Source: Cylicocyclus nassatus
Lineage: Eukaryota; Nematoda; Chromadorea; Rhabditida; Strongylidae
Reading direction: 5' to 3'
Length of the DNA stretch: 64,000 nucleotides
Assembly (NCBI GenBank): GCA_958299035.1
Contig: CATQJL010000001.1
Span: 13,387,834 to 13,451,833 of the forward strand
Both the position numbers and the translations under genes were made by a program. The notes under the pieces were generated by a model. That model did not search any database, was not told where the DNA came from, and saw only the letters and a list, made by a program, of their open reading frames with translations. Shown here piece after piece: positions 35,456 through 45,470 of the stretch; position 1 is the stretch's first letter; each line of letters begins with the position of its first letter.

Positions 35456-35815
35456 TATTTGAGTTCATAACACTGTATTACTAACTTCTCATTTTGTTTC
35501 ATTTTTATGGAACGCCTTGAGCATTCATATGGAAATGAAAATGAGCAAGAGTGAGTAATGCCGCTTTAGTTGTTATGTTCACTATATTTCATACGGACTT
35601 CGAGATGTGACTCTCATTGCTCCTTCAAATTAACTGAAGATGGATTTGTACTATGACTTTATGTTGATTTGGTTTTGCAAACTTCATTGATAGTCCCTCA
35701 AATTTTGTTTGCAGTTAGCGGTCATTAGGATTGCTTTTTATGAGGGAAACTGACAAAATTCCTCATATCTAAGATAAGCATCAATTATTTCTAGTAAAGG
35801 CTTCAACCTTATATA

Positions 35816-36836
35816 TTAGGTCATTCCGAAAGTAATTTCGCTTTTTTCAAACGGGCGCCACATCTGATGGAACCATGGTTTTTGAGAGGTCTTGGTAGCA
35901 TTCGAAACAGCATTTCATTCCCTTTCTAATGGTTACAAAATTGTTGCAAAACAGTCAATGAGCTTCCAGAAAATAACCAAAATCTGCGACCTATGCTTTT
36001 TGAGATAGTCAAGTTTCACAATTTTTTAAAACTTCCACATCACTTCTCAGAAGAAGTTCATGCGAGGGTTCGATAGAGCAAACCTCATAGAATACAGAGC
36101 AACTTTTTTCTCTTTTCCATAGCTTGTCATACATTTTTAACTGAATTTTAACTAATGCTAACGATTTCCATACTTGGACAGCTAAATCCTAGTAGAACAT
36201 CAAACCTTGAGCAGCTCAGGTGTCATTCGATGCAGCTTTTTCTCCTCTTTCTGATGGGTGTTTTTTGTTTCCGATTCGTTTAGTTTCCGGGGATAAAATC
36301 ATCATAACTCATTTTTTTAGGGAGCCCCAGACTGTACCGGAAAAACTCGAAATTTGATATTTCGAACCCGTAAACCCTCACTTGCTTTGTAAAATCAATG
36401 CTAACTCATATTACCATCTTGAAAGTCTCGAATTTCGAAAAATCATGATGTTTGATGCGATTGTGGTTGAAGTGGGCCTGCCAAAATTCGATGGTTCTGC
36501 TAAAAAATCTTTTAAAAAATTACGGCGAGCTACGAGAAAGGGGAAAAAGTAGCGCTGTATTCTATAAGCTTTACTCTATCGAATCCTTACTTGAACTCCT
36601 TCTGAGGATTGATATGAAAGGTTTAAAAAATCGTGAAACTTGACCATCTCAAAAAGCATGGGTCGCAGATTTTGGTTATTTTCTGAGAGCTCATTGACTG
36701 TTTTGCAACAATTTCGTAACCATTAGAAAGAGAATGAGATGCTGTTTCGAATGCTGCCAAGATCACTCAGAAACCTTATTTCCATCAGATGTGGCGCCCG
36801 TTTGAAAAAAGCGAAATTACTTTCGGAATGACCTAA
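35816..36836. mobile_element. Foldback MITE TTAGGTCATTCCGAAAG
   Basis: Ends TTAGGTCATTCCGAAAGTAA and its complement, TA on both sides. Arms of about 280 bp pair with few differences (GGCGCCACATCTGATGGAA; CAGTCAATGAGCT against AGCTCATTGACTG). The centre holds weakly paired sequence. Tc1/mariner-type non-autonomous element. Confidence 0.88.
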
Positions 36837-36838
36837 TA

Positions 36839-37360
36839 TTAGGGCGTCGTCCCATAGTTTTTTTTACCGTTTTTTCCCTGAACGTCAGCAATTCTCGAGA
36901 ACGGGAACACCTAAAAAGTACAAATGTATGGTCATACTTCTGTACATATGAGCTATATAATCATGTACGTTGGAGGGGCTTAGAACTTCTAGCGGCGGAG
37001 TTTGACATTTTACTCAATTCATTTTTTTCTTTCTTTCTAGCCATGGAAAAAAATACGGAAAGTGTATAGTTGAATGTTCGATATGTCAAGCATATCCTAG
37101 GATAATTTGGAAAATTTTATGATTTTTTAGGGCGGAGATACGATTTTTGACAGTAAAGTTCGTTTTTGACTGCTATCAGATTTCAGTTCATAACTTCATG
37201 TGGAATACGATTTGGGCGGACTATTGATAGCCATTCTGTAGAGCTTGATATGCCCTGTCGAATGATTACTTATCCACTTCAAAATACACTTCAATTGAAG
37301 GAAAGTCACAAAAAGACGGCGGTTGCAGCAAAAACGGCAAAAAATCATGGGACACCCTAA
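36839..37360. mobile_element. TTAGGGCGTCGTCCCAT MITE adjacent to the preceding one
   Basis: The left end TTAGGGCGTCGTCCCATAGT pairs with the right end ATGGGACACCCTAA, with A/T-rich subterminal stretches. TA flanks both ends, and the left TA (36,837-36,838) is shared with the previous MITE. Confidence 0.8.
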
Positions 37361-37362
37361 TA

Positions 37363-38789
37363 GTTTTCCGCATCAGTTGTGTAGCAGGATAAGACCTTTA
37401 AAAAATCACAAACATTGCGCCTGCTACAAGCGAGGCGTAAATTTTGAAACATCACCTTCTTTTATATCACTTGATCCAATTGATAGTAAACTACGTGCAG
37501 GCTTTCATCAATTCTTTTGGATTTGTTTATGTTCATACTCTCTCGGTGCAAACTCTATTAACATTACGAAGCAAGGAAACCTTTACTGGTTTCTAAGTCG
37601 TTGAGCAGCTACAACCAAACGCTTTTGAGCCCTAAAACTACTATCCTTCAATAGACTTACTTCTATATTCAATTTCTCGACTAGCCAAAAGCGAAGCCGA
37701 TTTTGTAATGCTTCTGCCAATATACTAACATCGTAGAAACGCGTTCAACGACTTGCATGCCAATGATTAAAATTTGCACATTCTATAGTACACCATGTAT
37801 GACTTCCTCTAAGAAATTAGTTCTGGCAGAGCTAGGAGAATTTTCGAAGCATCTGTGAGCGTAATTCAGGGCATCTGTGAGCGGCATCAATGCACCCCTT
37901 TGGCGGAACTAAAATATAGATGTCTTAGAGCTTTCAAGTTCACACAACCTTGAAGCCATTAGTGAAATAAACACAGTATTTCTCCTAACGGATATGTAGC
38001 AAACAATTCTGGTAGTCTGTTAGCCACAATTTTTCTCCCAGCAGAAGGAAACCATACTTGTTTATACTGCTGTAAACATACTTGTATAAATTGATTAGTC
38101 ATTCCAAGCACATGCTTCTTTTTGTCTCCCACCTGTGATTCGGCTGATAATTGCCATCAAGATTCTTGTTTTCAGCAGAGCTGAGCAGTCTGGAGGAATT
38201 AGCTTTTTGAGAAGATCAAGCAGAGATTAAGTATGGATATGTGGCAAAATGATGATGTCCCATTCACTCACTAATTCAAAGTTGTTATTTTGCCACGGGT
38301 GCAGGTGTAGCAAGTGCAACAAGCTTTGAGAAATATTTGCAGAAAGGCACGCATTTACATTCCTGCGTAAGGACAAGTCACAAATGCTAATCTCTTCTCT
38401 CCAACATTAGCAACACTCTTTCGGTTCGATCTCTTTACGAAGGAATTAGTTCCAGCTTCCATCGCGTCACTTCCAGAGATAATAATAAAGTATTTGAAAC
38501 TTAAGAAGATATGAAAAGCAGAGTAAAGTCTAAGCCCACAAAAAGCGAAGCTGTCTTTAGAAGTGCCCCCTTGGGTGGGACGCTAAGTCAAGATTCTAAG
38601 ACGGGGTACGCTAAAAAATCTCTGTATGTGCATAAATGCTCAAGTACGATTAGTCTTAATTGATGACATGAGCGCAGCGCAGATCTTGAACGAATAAATA
38701 CAACAATAACTTTATTGCCTAATTCTTGCTTACTTTGATACTTGGTGTTACTTTGATACTCCGAAAAAATTATTGTGATGCTTCTCAAA
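37363..38789. other. No gene recognised
   Basis: Contains a frame at 37,323-37,604 that begins inside the MITE, and scattered short frames. No splice-supported exons and no repeats of note. Confidence 0.45.
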
Positions 38790-39042
38790 ATTTTTGTGGG
38801 CCCATGATCCCAAAATACCAGAAAAAGGGCGTGGCTGCCGCCACGCTCCCGAAAAAATTTTTTAAGCTAATTTGAATTTTCAAAACATTTTGAAAATTAC
38901 TTTAGTAATTTACAAGCATAAACAAGTCACTCGCACATTTCTAAAACCCATACAAGTAACTTTCAAAATTTTCGCGACCCATTCTCAGGGATGAAGGGGG
39001 GGGGGGCGCCCTCCCCTCCCCCCCCCCTTCGGACCGCCACTG
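38790..39042. mobile_element. Truncated hAT-like MITE
   Basis: The right half matches the element at 352-723: GGGCGTGGC, CCACGC, an AT-rich core, ACCCATTCTC, poly-G then poly-C, ending GGACCGCCACTG. The left CAGTGG end is missing. Confidence 0.75.
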
Positions 39043-39052
39043 TTTGTTATCA

Positions 39053-39733
39053 TCTTATATGTAAAGCTGAATGTGTGTTTGTATGTTGTATGTATAGGCG
39101 CTGCATAACGAAGGCGCAGTATCTTTAGGCGCGGACGCGGCTTGATTAGCCGCAGGGCGCATGAGGCGCAGGATTTACAACTGTGAAGATACGCGCCCGC
39201 TGCGTTCGCGCCCGCTCAACTGATATACTGCTTATGCGCCTTCGTCATGCAGTAGCCTTTATATATGTATGCCTGTACGTATGTGCGGAATAGAAATTTT
39301 TATTTCTGAACCGATTTGAACCAAACTTGGCACACATACACTTTGGGGGCAGGGAGCGTGTCATGGGCTGCTTTTCGTTATCGATCAATATCGATTTTAT
39401 CGATATCGATTTTTTGCAGAGTTCACCTATGGAGCTGGGAGTTGGTACAGGGGGGGGGGGGGCGTAATCGAGCATGCTAATTACGAATTCGATATTAGTT
39501 TCTAGAATTATTCCTTAGATTTTTCGATTTTATCCATTTTTTGGAAAGTCTGAGCTACGGAGCCGGGAGTTGGCACGGGGGGGGGGGTAAGTGGGCATGC
39601 TGATTTTGAAAACAACAAAGACAACGGGAAATGATGTGTAGAAATGGGCACAGGGAAAGGCTGTACAGGGATAGGGATGGGACCTTTATTACAGTGTTTT
39701 GACAGGGCGAGCAGAGCCGGGCAAGCAAGCTAG
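39053..39733 (+). mobile_element. Helitron-like element carrying an inserted hairpin
   Basis: A|TCTTATATGTAAAGCTGAATG at the start and GGGCAAGCAAGCTAG|T at the end, with the same internal order as 7,231-7,718 (CCAAACTTGGCACACATACA, then TCGATTTTATCGAT blocks and poly-G). A separate GC-rich insert (39,101-39,252) is present near its 5' end. Confidence 0.65.
39101..39252. mobile_element. GC-rich hairpin insert inside the Helitron-like element
   Basis: CTGCATAACGAAGGCGCA at the left pairs with TGCGCCTTCGTCATGCAG at the right (one mismatch). The internal part is GC-rich (GGCGCGGACGCGG, CGCGCCCGCTGCG). It is absent from the other two Helitron-like copies, so it is a later insertion. Confidence 0.75.
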
Positions 39734-39743
39734 TTAGTCATAA

Positions 39744-40331
39744 CACGGGGTGGCCAAGAAATTGTGCACACTGTTTGATCGTCGATAACTCTCTTGCTTT
39801 GATGTCTTTCGGCGAACTTCAAGTACTATTGTGTAAAGCGAGGTTTAACTCAGATCTACAGTATAGAGCGAATTAAGGATCGCTCTTCGTTACCGCAAAA
39901 AATGTGGAAAGTTGTGTAGAAGGGTTTTCGCGCGTGCTGATTTGACTATACAACTTTTTACGGTTTTTGGAGCTTTTATAATGGTTATAAACGCATTTCT
40001 GACAAACAGAAAGACACATGTCAAGATATTCTTAGACTATCTTCGAAAGAAGCAATGCGGTAAAATGTAATCGGTGACCTTGATTAAACGGTGTAAGAAT
40101 TATTGGCTTGTTCGGACTGCTTTTTGAAGAGAAAGTATGGCCCCTAATGCTTAAAATCTTCTCGTTTTTTCTACCATAATTCTACAGTATTGAAGAGCGA
40201 TCGTTGATATGCTCTCTTACGTAAATCTATTGAACCTCGCTCAATACAGTGCTTAAAGTCTGCCAAAAGACGTTGAACTGAGAGAGTTATTGGCGATCAA
40301 ACACTGTTCACATTCTTTAAGGAGACCCTAA
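39744..40331. mobile_element. Mariner-like foldback MITE
   Basis: Left GGGTGGCCAAGAAATTGTGC and right, inverted, GGGTCTCCTTAAAGAATGTG align and continue into ACTGTTTGATCG and AACTCTCT. Pairing extends about 120 bp inward. No coding sequence. Confidence 0.7.
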
Positions 40332-40503
40332 TAGATTAACCTCAACACAAAATTTTCCATTCAATTTATTATTTGCTTGCGCCGTTGACTACCTCCCGCT
40401 AGTCGAGTTTTAAGGTTTGCTGGCCACATGCAAAAGTCCTACACGCTCTATACTTTACTGACCCAATTTCACTTAGAGCCTATATCTTCGAAGATGTCCA
40501 GAT

Positions 40504-40568
40504 GCTTACCTTTTCGTTCTTTTCCAGAGTCAAGTTATTTGACTCTCGAAAAGAACGAAAAGGTAAGC
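40504..40568. repeat. 30-bp near-perfect hairpin, small-RNA-like
   Basis: GCTTACCTTTTCGTTCTTTT and the following CCAGAGTCAA pair with 40,539-40,568 with a single mismatch, leaving a 5-nt loop. Size and geometry resemble a small-RNA precursor or a minimal foldback element. No terminal duplication was identified. Confidence 0.75.
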
Positions 40569-41280
40569 ACTACAATGTTGCCTTCGTCGGCCTCTTACTT
40601 CACTCGAAATTACTGCTTTTCTACTGATCTCCAAAAGTTATGAGGCGTTTCTTAGCTTGAGAATTCTTTTTTCTTTTTCTCTTTTTTCTTCCTCTCCCTC
40701 ATCTTTACTATTTTATCTTAGTTAATGGAGAAGCCATCTAAAAGAAACGTTCACATATACTTCCTTGCCCGTTCCTATATCTTCCCTTTTTGCACAGTAC
40801 ATTTGATCTGACGCCTTATGTAGTGAAAAAAAAACAGATTTTTTCCTTAAGTTCTTTCATTTTTCCTGGTCACTGTGTTTGTCATCCTTTTTATCGTTGT
40901 CTATTCACTATCAATAATATGAAGCTGCTTTCTTCATATGTTGATTTTTTCCTTAGAGCTACATTAGAGGTTATGTGTGTTAGTGTAACTTTCATTAGTT
41001 ACACGTGAGATATTCTTCTTGCGTCTACGGAATGATGTCCATTTAGAAAGCTTTACATGTAGCATGCATTTGAATGAGACTTATAGGCTATATTAACCAG
41101 CACCGGTCGTAGGAACATACTAATGAGGCTGCGCGTGCGCGGCGCAAGCAAAGGAATTATTACTCGTGCGCGAGAACCGACCTGCATTTAGGGTTGAAAC
41201 GGATCAACTACTTCTGGTTCTTGTCTGTCTGTGCATTGCATTCCTATATTCGTTTTCGTTCGTATGCATGAGTATCCGAT
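40569..41280. other. Upstream region of the small peptide gene
   Basis: Pyrimidine-rich tract around 40,665-40,710 and a GC-rich patch at 41,120-41,180 (GCGCGTGCGCGGCGC). No exon was identified. Confidence 0.4.
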
Positions 41281-41758
41281 ATGTTGTCCGCCTTTAGAAT
41301 AGCGCAACGTAAAAATTATCCATTCGTTTTTTTGATTATGGTTATCAGTCTCAAATGTTGCTCAAACAGAGTAAGTCTCGTGTAATGGCATTCTACCGTC
41401 AGCATGAAACCATTCAGTATCATCCGTACGAAAACTGTGGGACTTGAGAATGTTTCACGGACTTTGGGCTAAATGCTCAAACGTTAGTTCCTGTCATCTG
41501 AAATGGTGACTCACGCAGAATGAGGTGACGATACGTTTCAAGTTACGCGCGCACCGCGTTTTTTAGTCACCTAGTGTAAAAATGAATATTATCTCCCGAT
41601 GTTTTCTTGCCTACTAGTGCTTTTTCGACAATGCGTCACCATCTGAAACAAGCATAGTTGGTGCAAGAATGCAGAAAAGTGAGAAGGTCGCGACGAGAAG
41701 CCAAAACGAAGACAAAAACAGCAGAAAAAGACGATTGCACGTGATTCTGGCGCAGTAG
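41281..41758 (+). CDS. Small peptide gene, two exons, possible secreted/anchored peptide
   Basis: Exon 1 is 41,281-41,370 (ATG, 30 codons) with an in-frame TGA 12 nt upstream, fixing the start. A GTAAGT donor and a TTTTCTTGCCTACTAG acceptor bound a 247-bp intron. Exon 2, 41,618-41,758, stays open to TAG in the same phase, giving 76 residues. Residues 13-27 (YPFVFLIMVISLKCC) form a hydrophobic segment after a basic start, as in a signal peptide or anchor. The rest is polar and contains SRKRR at 65-69, a possible proprotein-convertase site that would leave the heptapeptide LHVILAQ. The peptide role is inference. A MULE-like element is inserted exactly at the stop codon (target duplication 41,758-41,766). 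No family recognised. Confidence 0.4.
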
Positions 41759-41766
41759 TCGAGCTC

Positions 41767-43000
41767 GGGTGTAGGCCCTTCTGAACCTGCCCCAATCGCG
41801 ACGGCTATAAGAGGTTAGCGCTAATTAGAGGTCAGCCCATGATTGGCTAGCTCGCGGGAGCGAGCGGCTGACCTGGGCAGACGCGCTGCGGAGGCGGACG
41901 AGTTTCACATCGCTGGTAACCTACTCCACAATGAGATTCTGGAGGTAATTCTCTAAAAAATTTCTAAATTCCCCAAATTCCCTAGAATTCAATAACTTAA
42001 GTTACTCGCTCTACTCCACACTACTTAAATCGCCGGCCACTTTCCAAGGTGGTATGTTTTTGATCTATGAGACATTTTTAATGTCTTTTTCGACTTATTT
42101 TACTGTTTTTTTTTAGTTCGATTGCACGCTCCACTCTCCTACTTCTGCCTCCTTGCAGCATCATCTAGTCACAATCAATTGAAATGTGCACTACATGCAT
42201 GCCAGTAGGGAAGCATACGTTTTTTTTTATGATGAGTATGAAGTTTTTTTTACACCGTCCATAACAAAAACGCAATCAAATAAAAATGCATCACCTTCAT
42301 TTGGTAGCGTGATCTACATGGATTGATTTTGGTAGCGACCTTTTCTTTGCTGCACGCGTCATGCTTATAGCGTAAAAATTTCAATTGCAAGTTCGTAAAT
42401 TTTATTAGGAATGAGAATTTTAAGGAGATGATAATTTTCTTGGAAAGTTACAGAGCTGCACTGAAATGTCAGAAGGAAATGCACATTTGATGCCGAATTA
42501 GCGTAGATCATCAATTCAAGTTATAATTGGCCTTTATTAAGAGTTGTTACACAAACTTTGATTATGTGGGCTTTACTCAATAACATCAAGCAGCTCACAT
42601 TAGCAATATGATGTGACGATGCACGACGTCATAAAGATGCACACACAAGAGATATAAGGGGGAAAAAGCAAAAAAAAATTCGAAAATTCAAAGGAGATTC
42701 ATGAGAAGTTTTTTATGAATCATGGAAATGAGAAGACTTCAAAAATGTCTTATAAGTCATAAACATACCTGCTGGGAATTAGGGTTCAGAATACCTAACA
42801 TTCACAGGATGGTAGCTGTATTTGGTTGAAATCAGCGTGATTGGCTTGCATTCCATAATGCAAGAGCCGCAGGAAAGGAGTTGCTGATTTTCGAAAATAC
42901 GAGCCCTTCGCGGAGCACTCGTCCGCAGTCATCGCAGCGCATCGCGCGTCCTAGTTCTAGATTACTGTGGGGGACGGTGGGTTCAGAAGGGTCGTCTCCC
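41767..43000. mobile_element. MULE-like non-autonomous element, 9-bp duplication
   Basis: Ends GGGTGTAGGCCCTTCTGAAC and, inverted, GGGAGACGACCCTTCTGAAC. The 9 bp GTCGAGCTC occurs on both sides (41,758-41,766 and 43,001-43,009). The 1.23-kb interior is non-coding and close to 59,095-60,458. Target duplications of 8-9 bp with GGG ends fit Mutator-like (or Merlin-like) elements; the superfamily is inferred. Confidence 0.82.
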
Positions 43001-43009
43001 GTCGAGCTC

Positions 43010-43997
43010 TAGTACTAATCCGCATGCGGCGCGCACAAGGAGCCTCATCTCGTGGGTCCTCACGACCGATGCTGGGTGATACAACTTATACATGTCGCAT
43101 GATTTTCTCGACTGGAATCAACTCTCGTAAAGGATTGTAGAACGTTATGGAACTTCAATATGACTTATATCCAGACACATGTGATATTGTAACATTTGAA
43201 TGAAACAAAAAAATAGATCCTCCACAAGAACTCGAATGAAACTTACACTGACACAATGTTGTTTGTGTTGAACATTGTTTTCGTTAATTTAGTTTACTTT
43301 CATTGCAGAAAATCATATTATTTGTAGGAAACCAATTTGAACGTTTTTAAGAAGGTTGTTTGCCATTCCGAAAACACTGAAAGGCAACGTGTTCTTCAGA
43401 GAGGTGCGTAATTAACTTTAACACCAACATAAGCGACAACATAGTTTACGTTTAGATATGCGCACCCGATTTTCTGATATTTGGAGGTGCCGTACCGTAT
43501 CTTAAAGCTGGGATGAAGGATGGCAAATTTACCCGAGTTCATTGTCAGTGCACTGGCAGGTGAACTTGACTGCCAACATCAGTTGAGCCAGAAAATTTAG
43601 AGTTTTTTTAAAAATGCTTTTAATCTTTACACCATTCTGTACGCGAGGCTGCATCTTCATCATTTGCGCTTCAAAATTCACAAAGCAGGTGCTGTTTATA
43701 TGTAGAATAATCATCCTGATTGTTTTGTGACATTTTGTTTAGCTTTTTGCTGTCCTTAGTTAGAGGACGAGCAGGTCATTGAAAAACGGTCAATTCACTG
43801 CTGGAGAAAAGGTAAAAAAGGAGCGCAGAAGCAAAACCATGCATTGGTGAAGCGTTGTAAGTTCACCACTTCTGATCTGACTTAGAAATCTAACATAAAA
43901 CGGCTCTAACTTTTGTGGAGAATTGCATTATTGTCGCCTGCACTAAGGTCATATTGTTCCCAAAATTAAATGTTAGAATTTGCTTTTTTCGCTTGTA
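43010..43997. other. No gene seen
   Basis: No motif, splice-supported frame or repeat was recognised between the MULE-like and Tc1-like elements. Confidence 0.5.
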
Positions 43998-45470
43998 TAG
44001 TGCGGTTCATAATTACACGAATACTCCAAATTTCAGAAATTTCTAGACTATTCGGAAGAAACTCAGAAAACCGTTGATACCACGCGAAAGAGCACAGTCG
44101 AAAACCGTATATGATGCACAAGAATGAAAATCGATGTCAATCTAAGGAGTGTTTCTACGCCTAATCGAATTTTGAGCGGTTCACAATTATACGAACACCT
44201 CAAACAAAGGTCCATTTTTTACTCGCGAGTGCAATCCTACGCGTCCAAATTTTTTTAGGGTTACAGTAACAAAGTCTGAAACATCTGCTACGCAACCCAG
44301 TGCCTGAACCCAGTGCAGTTCAAAAAGAAGAGCGTTACCTATTCCAGATGACTCTAAATGCTTTTGACGTCATTGCACTTCAAAAACGTCCGTCTTTTTT
44401 TGTGGTTTACGCATATGAGATAACATAAGCTCTTTTGTTAGATATTTTGTTTGGCACTCGGAAGATCATTGCATTTTCGTCCCGATTTTCAACAAAGTTC
44501 CAACCTTACCTTGAAGTTGGCACAATTTCGAGCCTTAAAACTCAGCCTCTGAAGCCCTACAATGAAGTAAGCGCATAGTATGTAAAAGTTCACAAGGCAA
44601 TGTATTTGGCTAGACTAAACCAGCAACGTGGAGCATTTGTTTTGGCTGCGCAGGCGTCATTTCACCAAAACCACTGTTTTTACTATTGCAATCCCTCTTT
44701 TATTTGGTTTTTAGCTCCGTAGCCTCACGACTAATTGTGCAAATCACAAAATCTTTAGCACGGATACATCATCATGCAAACAGCGAAGCTGCTTCATATC
44801 AAATGTTTGCGCAAGATAGAAGCTGAGTTTTGAGGCTCGAAGTTGTGCCAACTTTAGGGTAAGCTTGGAATCTGGTTGAAAAACGGCACGAAATGCAAAG
44901 ATTTTCCGAGTGTCAAACAAAATATCTATCAAAAGAGTTTATTTTATCTCTTAGATTTGTAAAAGGTAATTAGAGAGCGTTTACCACAAAAAAGAAACAA
45001 ACAAAATATCTATCAAAAGAGTTTATTTTATCTCTCTCTTATCTATCTCTTAGATTTGTAAAAGGTAATTAGAGAGCGTTTACCACAAAAAAGCGGACGC
45101 TTTTGGAGCGCAATGACTCCAAAAGCAAAGCCATTGGAATAAGTAACGCTCTTCTTTTTGAACTGTGGGTTCAGTGTATAGCAGATGTTTCAGACTTTGT
45201 TACTGTAACTCTCTAGGAAAAATTTGAATTTGAAAGATTGCACTCGCGAATGGAAAATAGACCTTTGTTTGAGCTATTCGTTTATGAACCGCTCAAAATT
45301 CTCATTAGGCGCAAAAACACTTCTGAAATTGACATCGATTTCCTTTTTGTGGATCGTATACTGTTTTCGGCTGTGCCGTTTCGCGTGGTATCAATGGCTT
45401 TTTGTGTTTCTTCCAAATACCCCAGAAATTTCTGAAATTTGGGGTGCTCGTATAACTATGAACCGCACTG
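43998..45470. mobile_element. Tc1-like foldback element (1.47 kb)
   Basis: The right end inverted reads CAGTGCGGTTCATAGTTATA and the left end TAGTGCGGTTCATAATTACA, TA on both sides. The arms pair over several hundred bp (CCACGCGAAA, GTGTTTTTGCGCCTAAT-like blocks, TTGGAGTCATTGC-like blocks). An ~80-bp tandem duplication (about 44,919-45,097, TATCTATCAAAAGAGTTT) has grown in the right half. The 130-codon frame at 45,224-45,616 lies in the arm and runs out of it, so it is not a gene. Confidence 0.85.

Noticed and set aside
34983..35468. 161-codon minus-strand frame
   Set aside because: It is antisense to the RTE relic, whose sense-strand motifs are recognisable.
35507..35710. ATG exon (MERLEHSYGNENEQ) with a GTGAGT donor and a good TTTGTTTGCAG acceptor downstream
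   Set aside because: Joining them gives an immediate stop after one codon; no alternative phase yields a protein.
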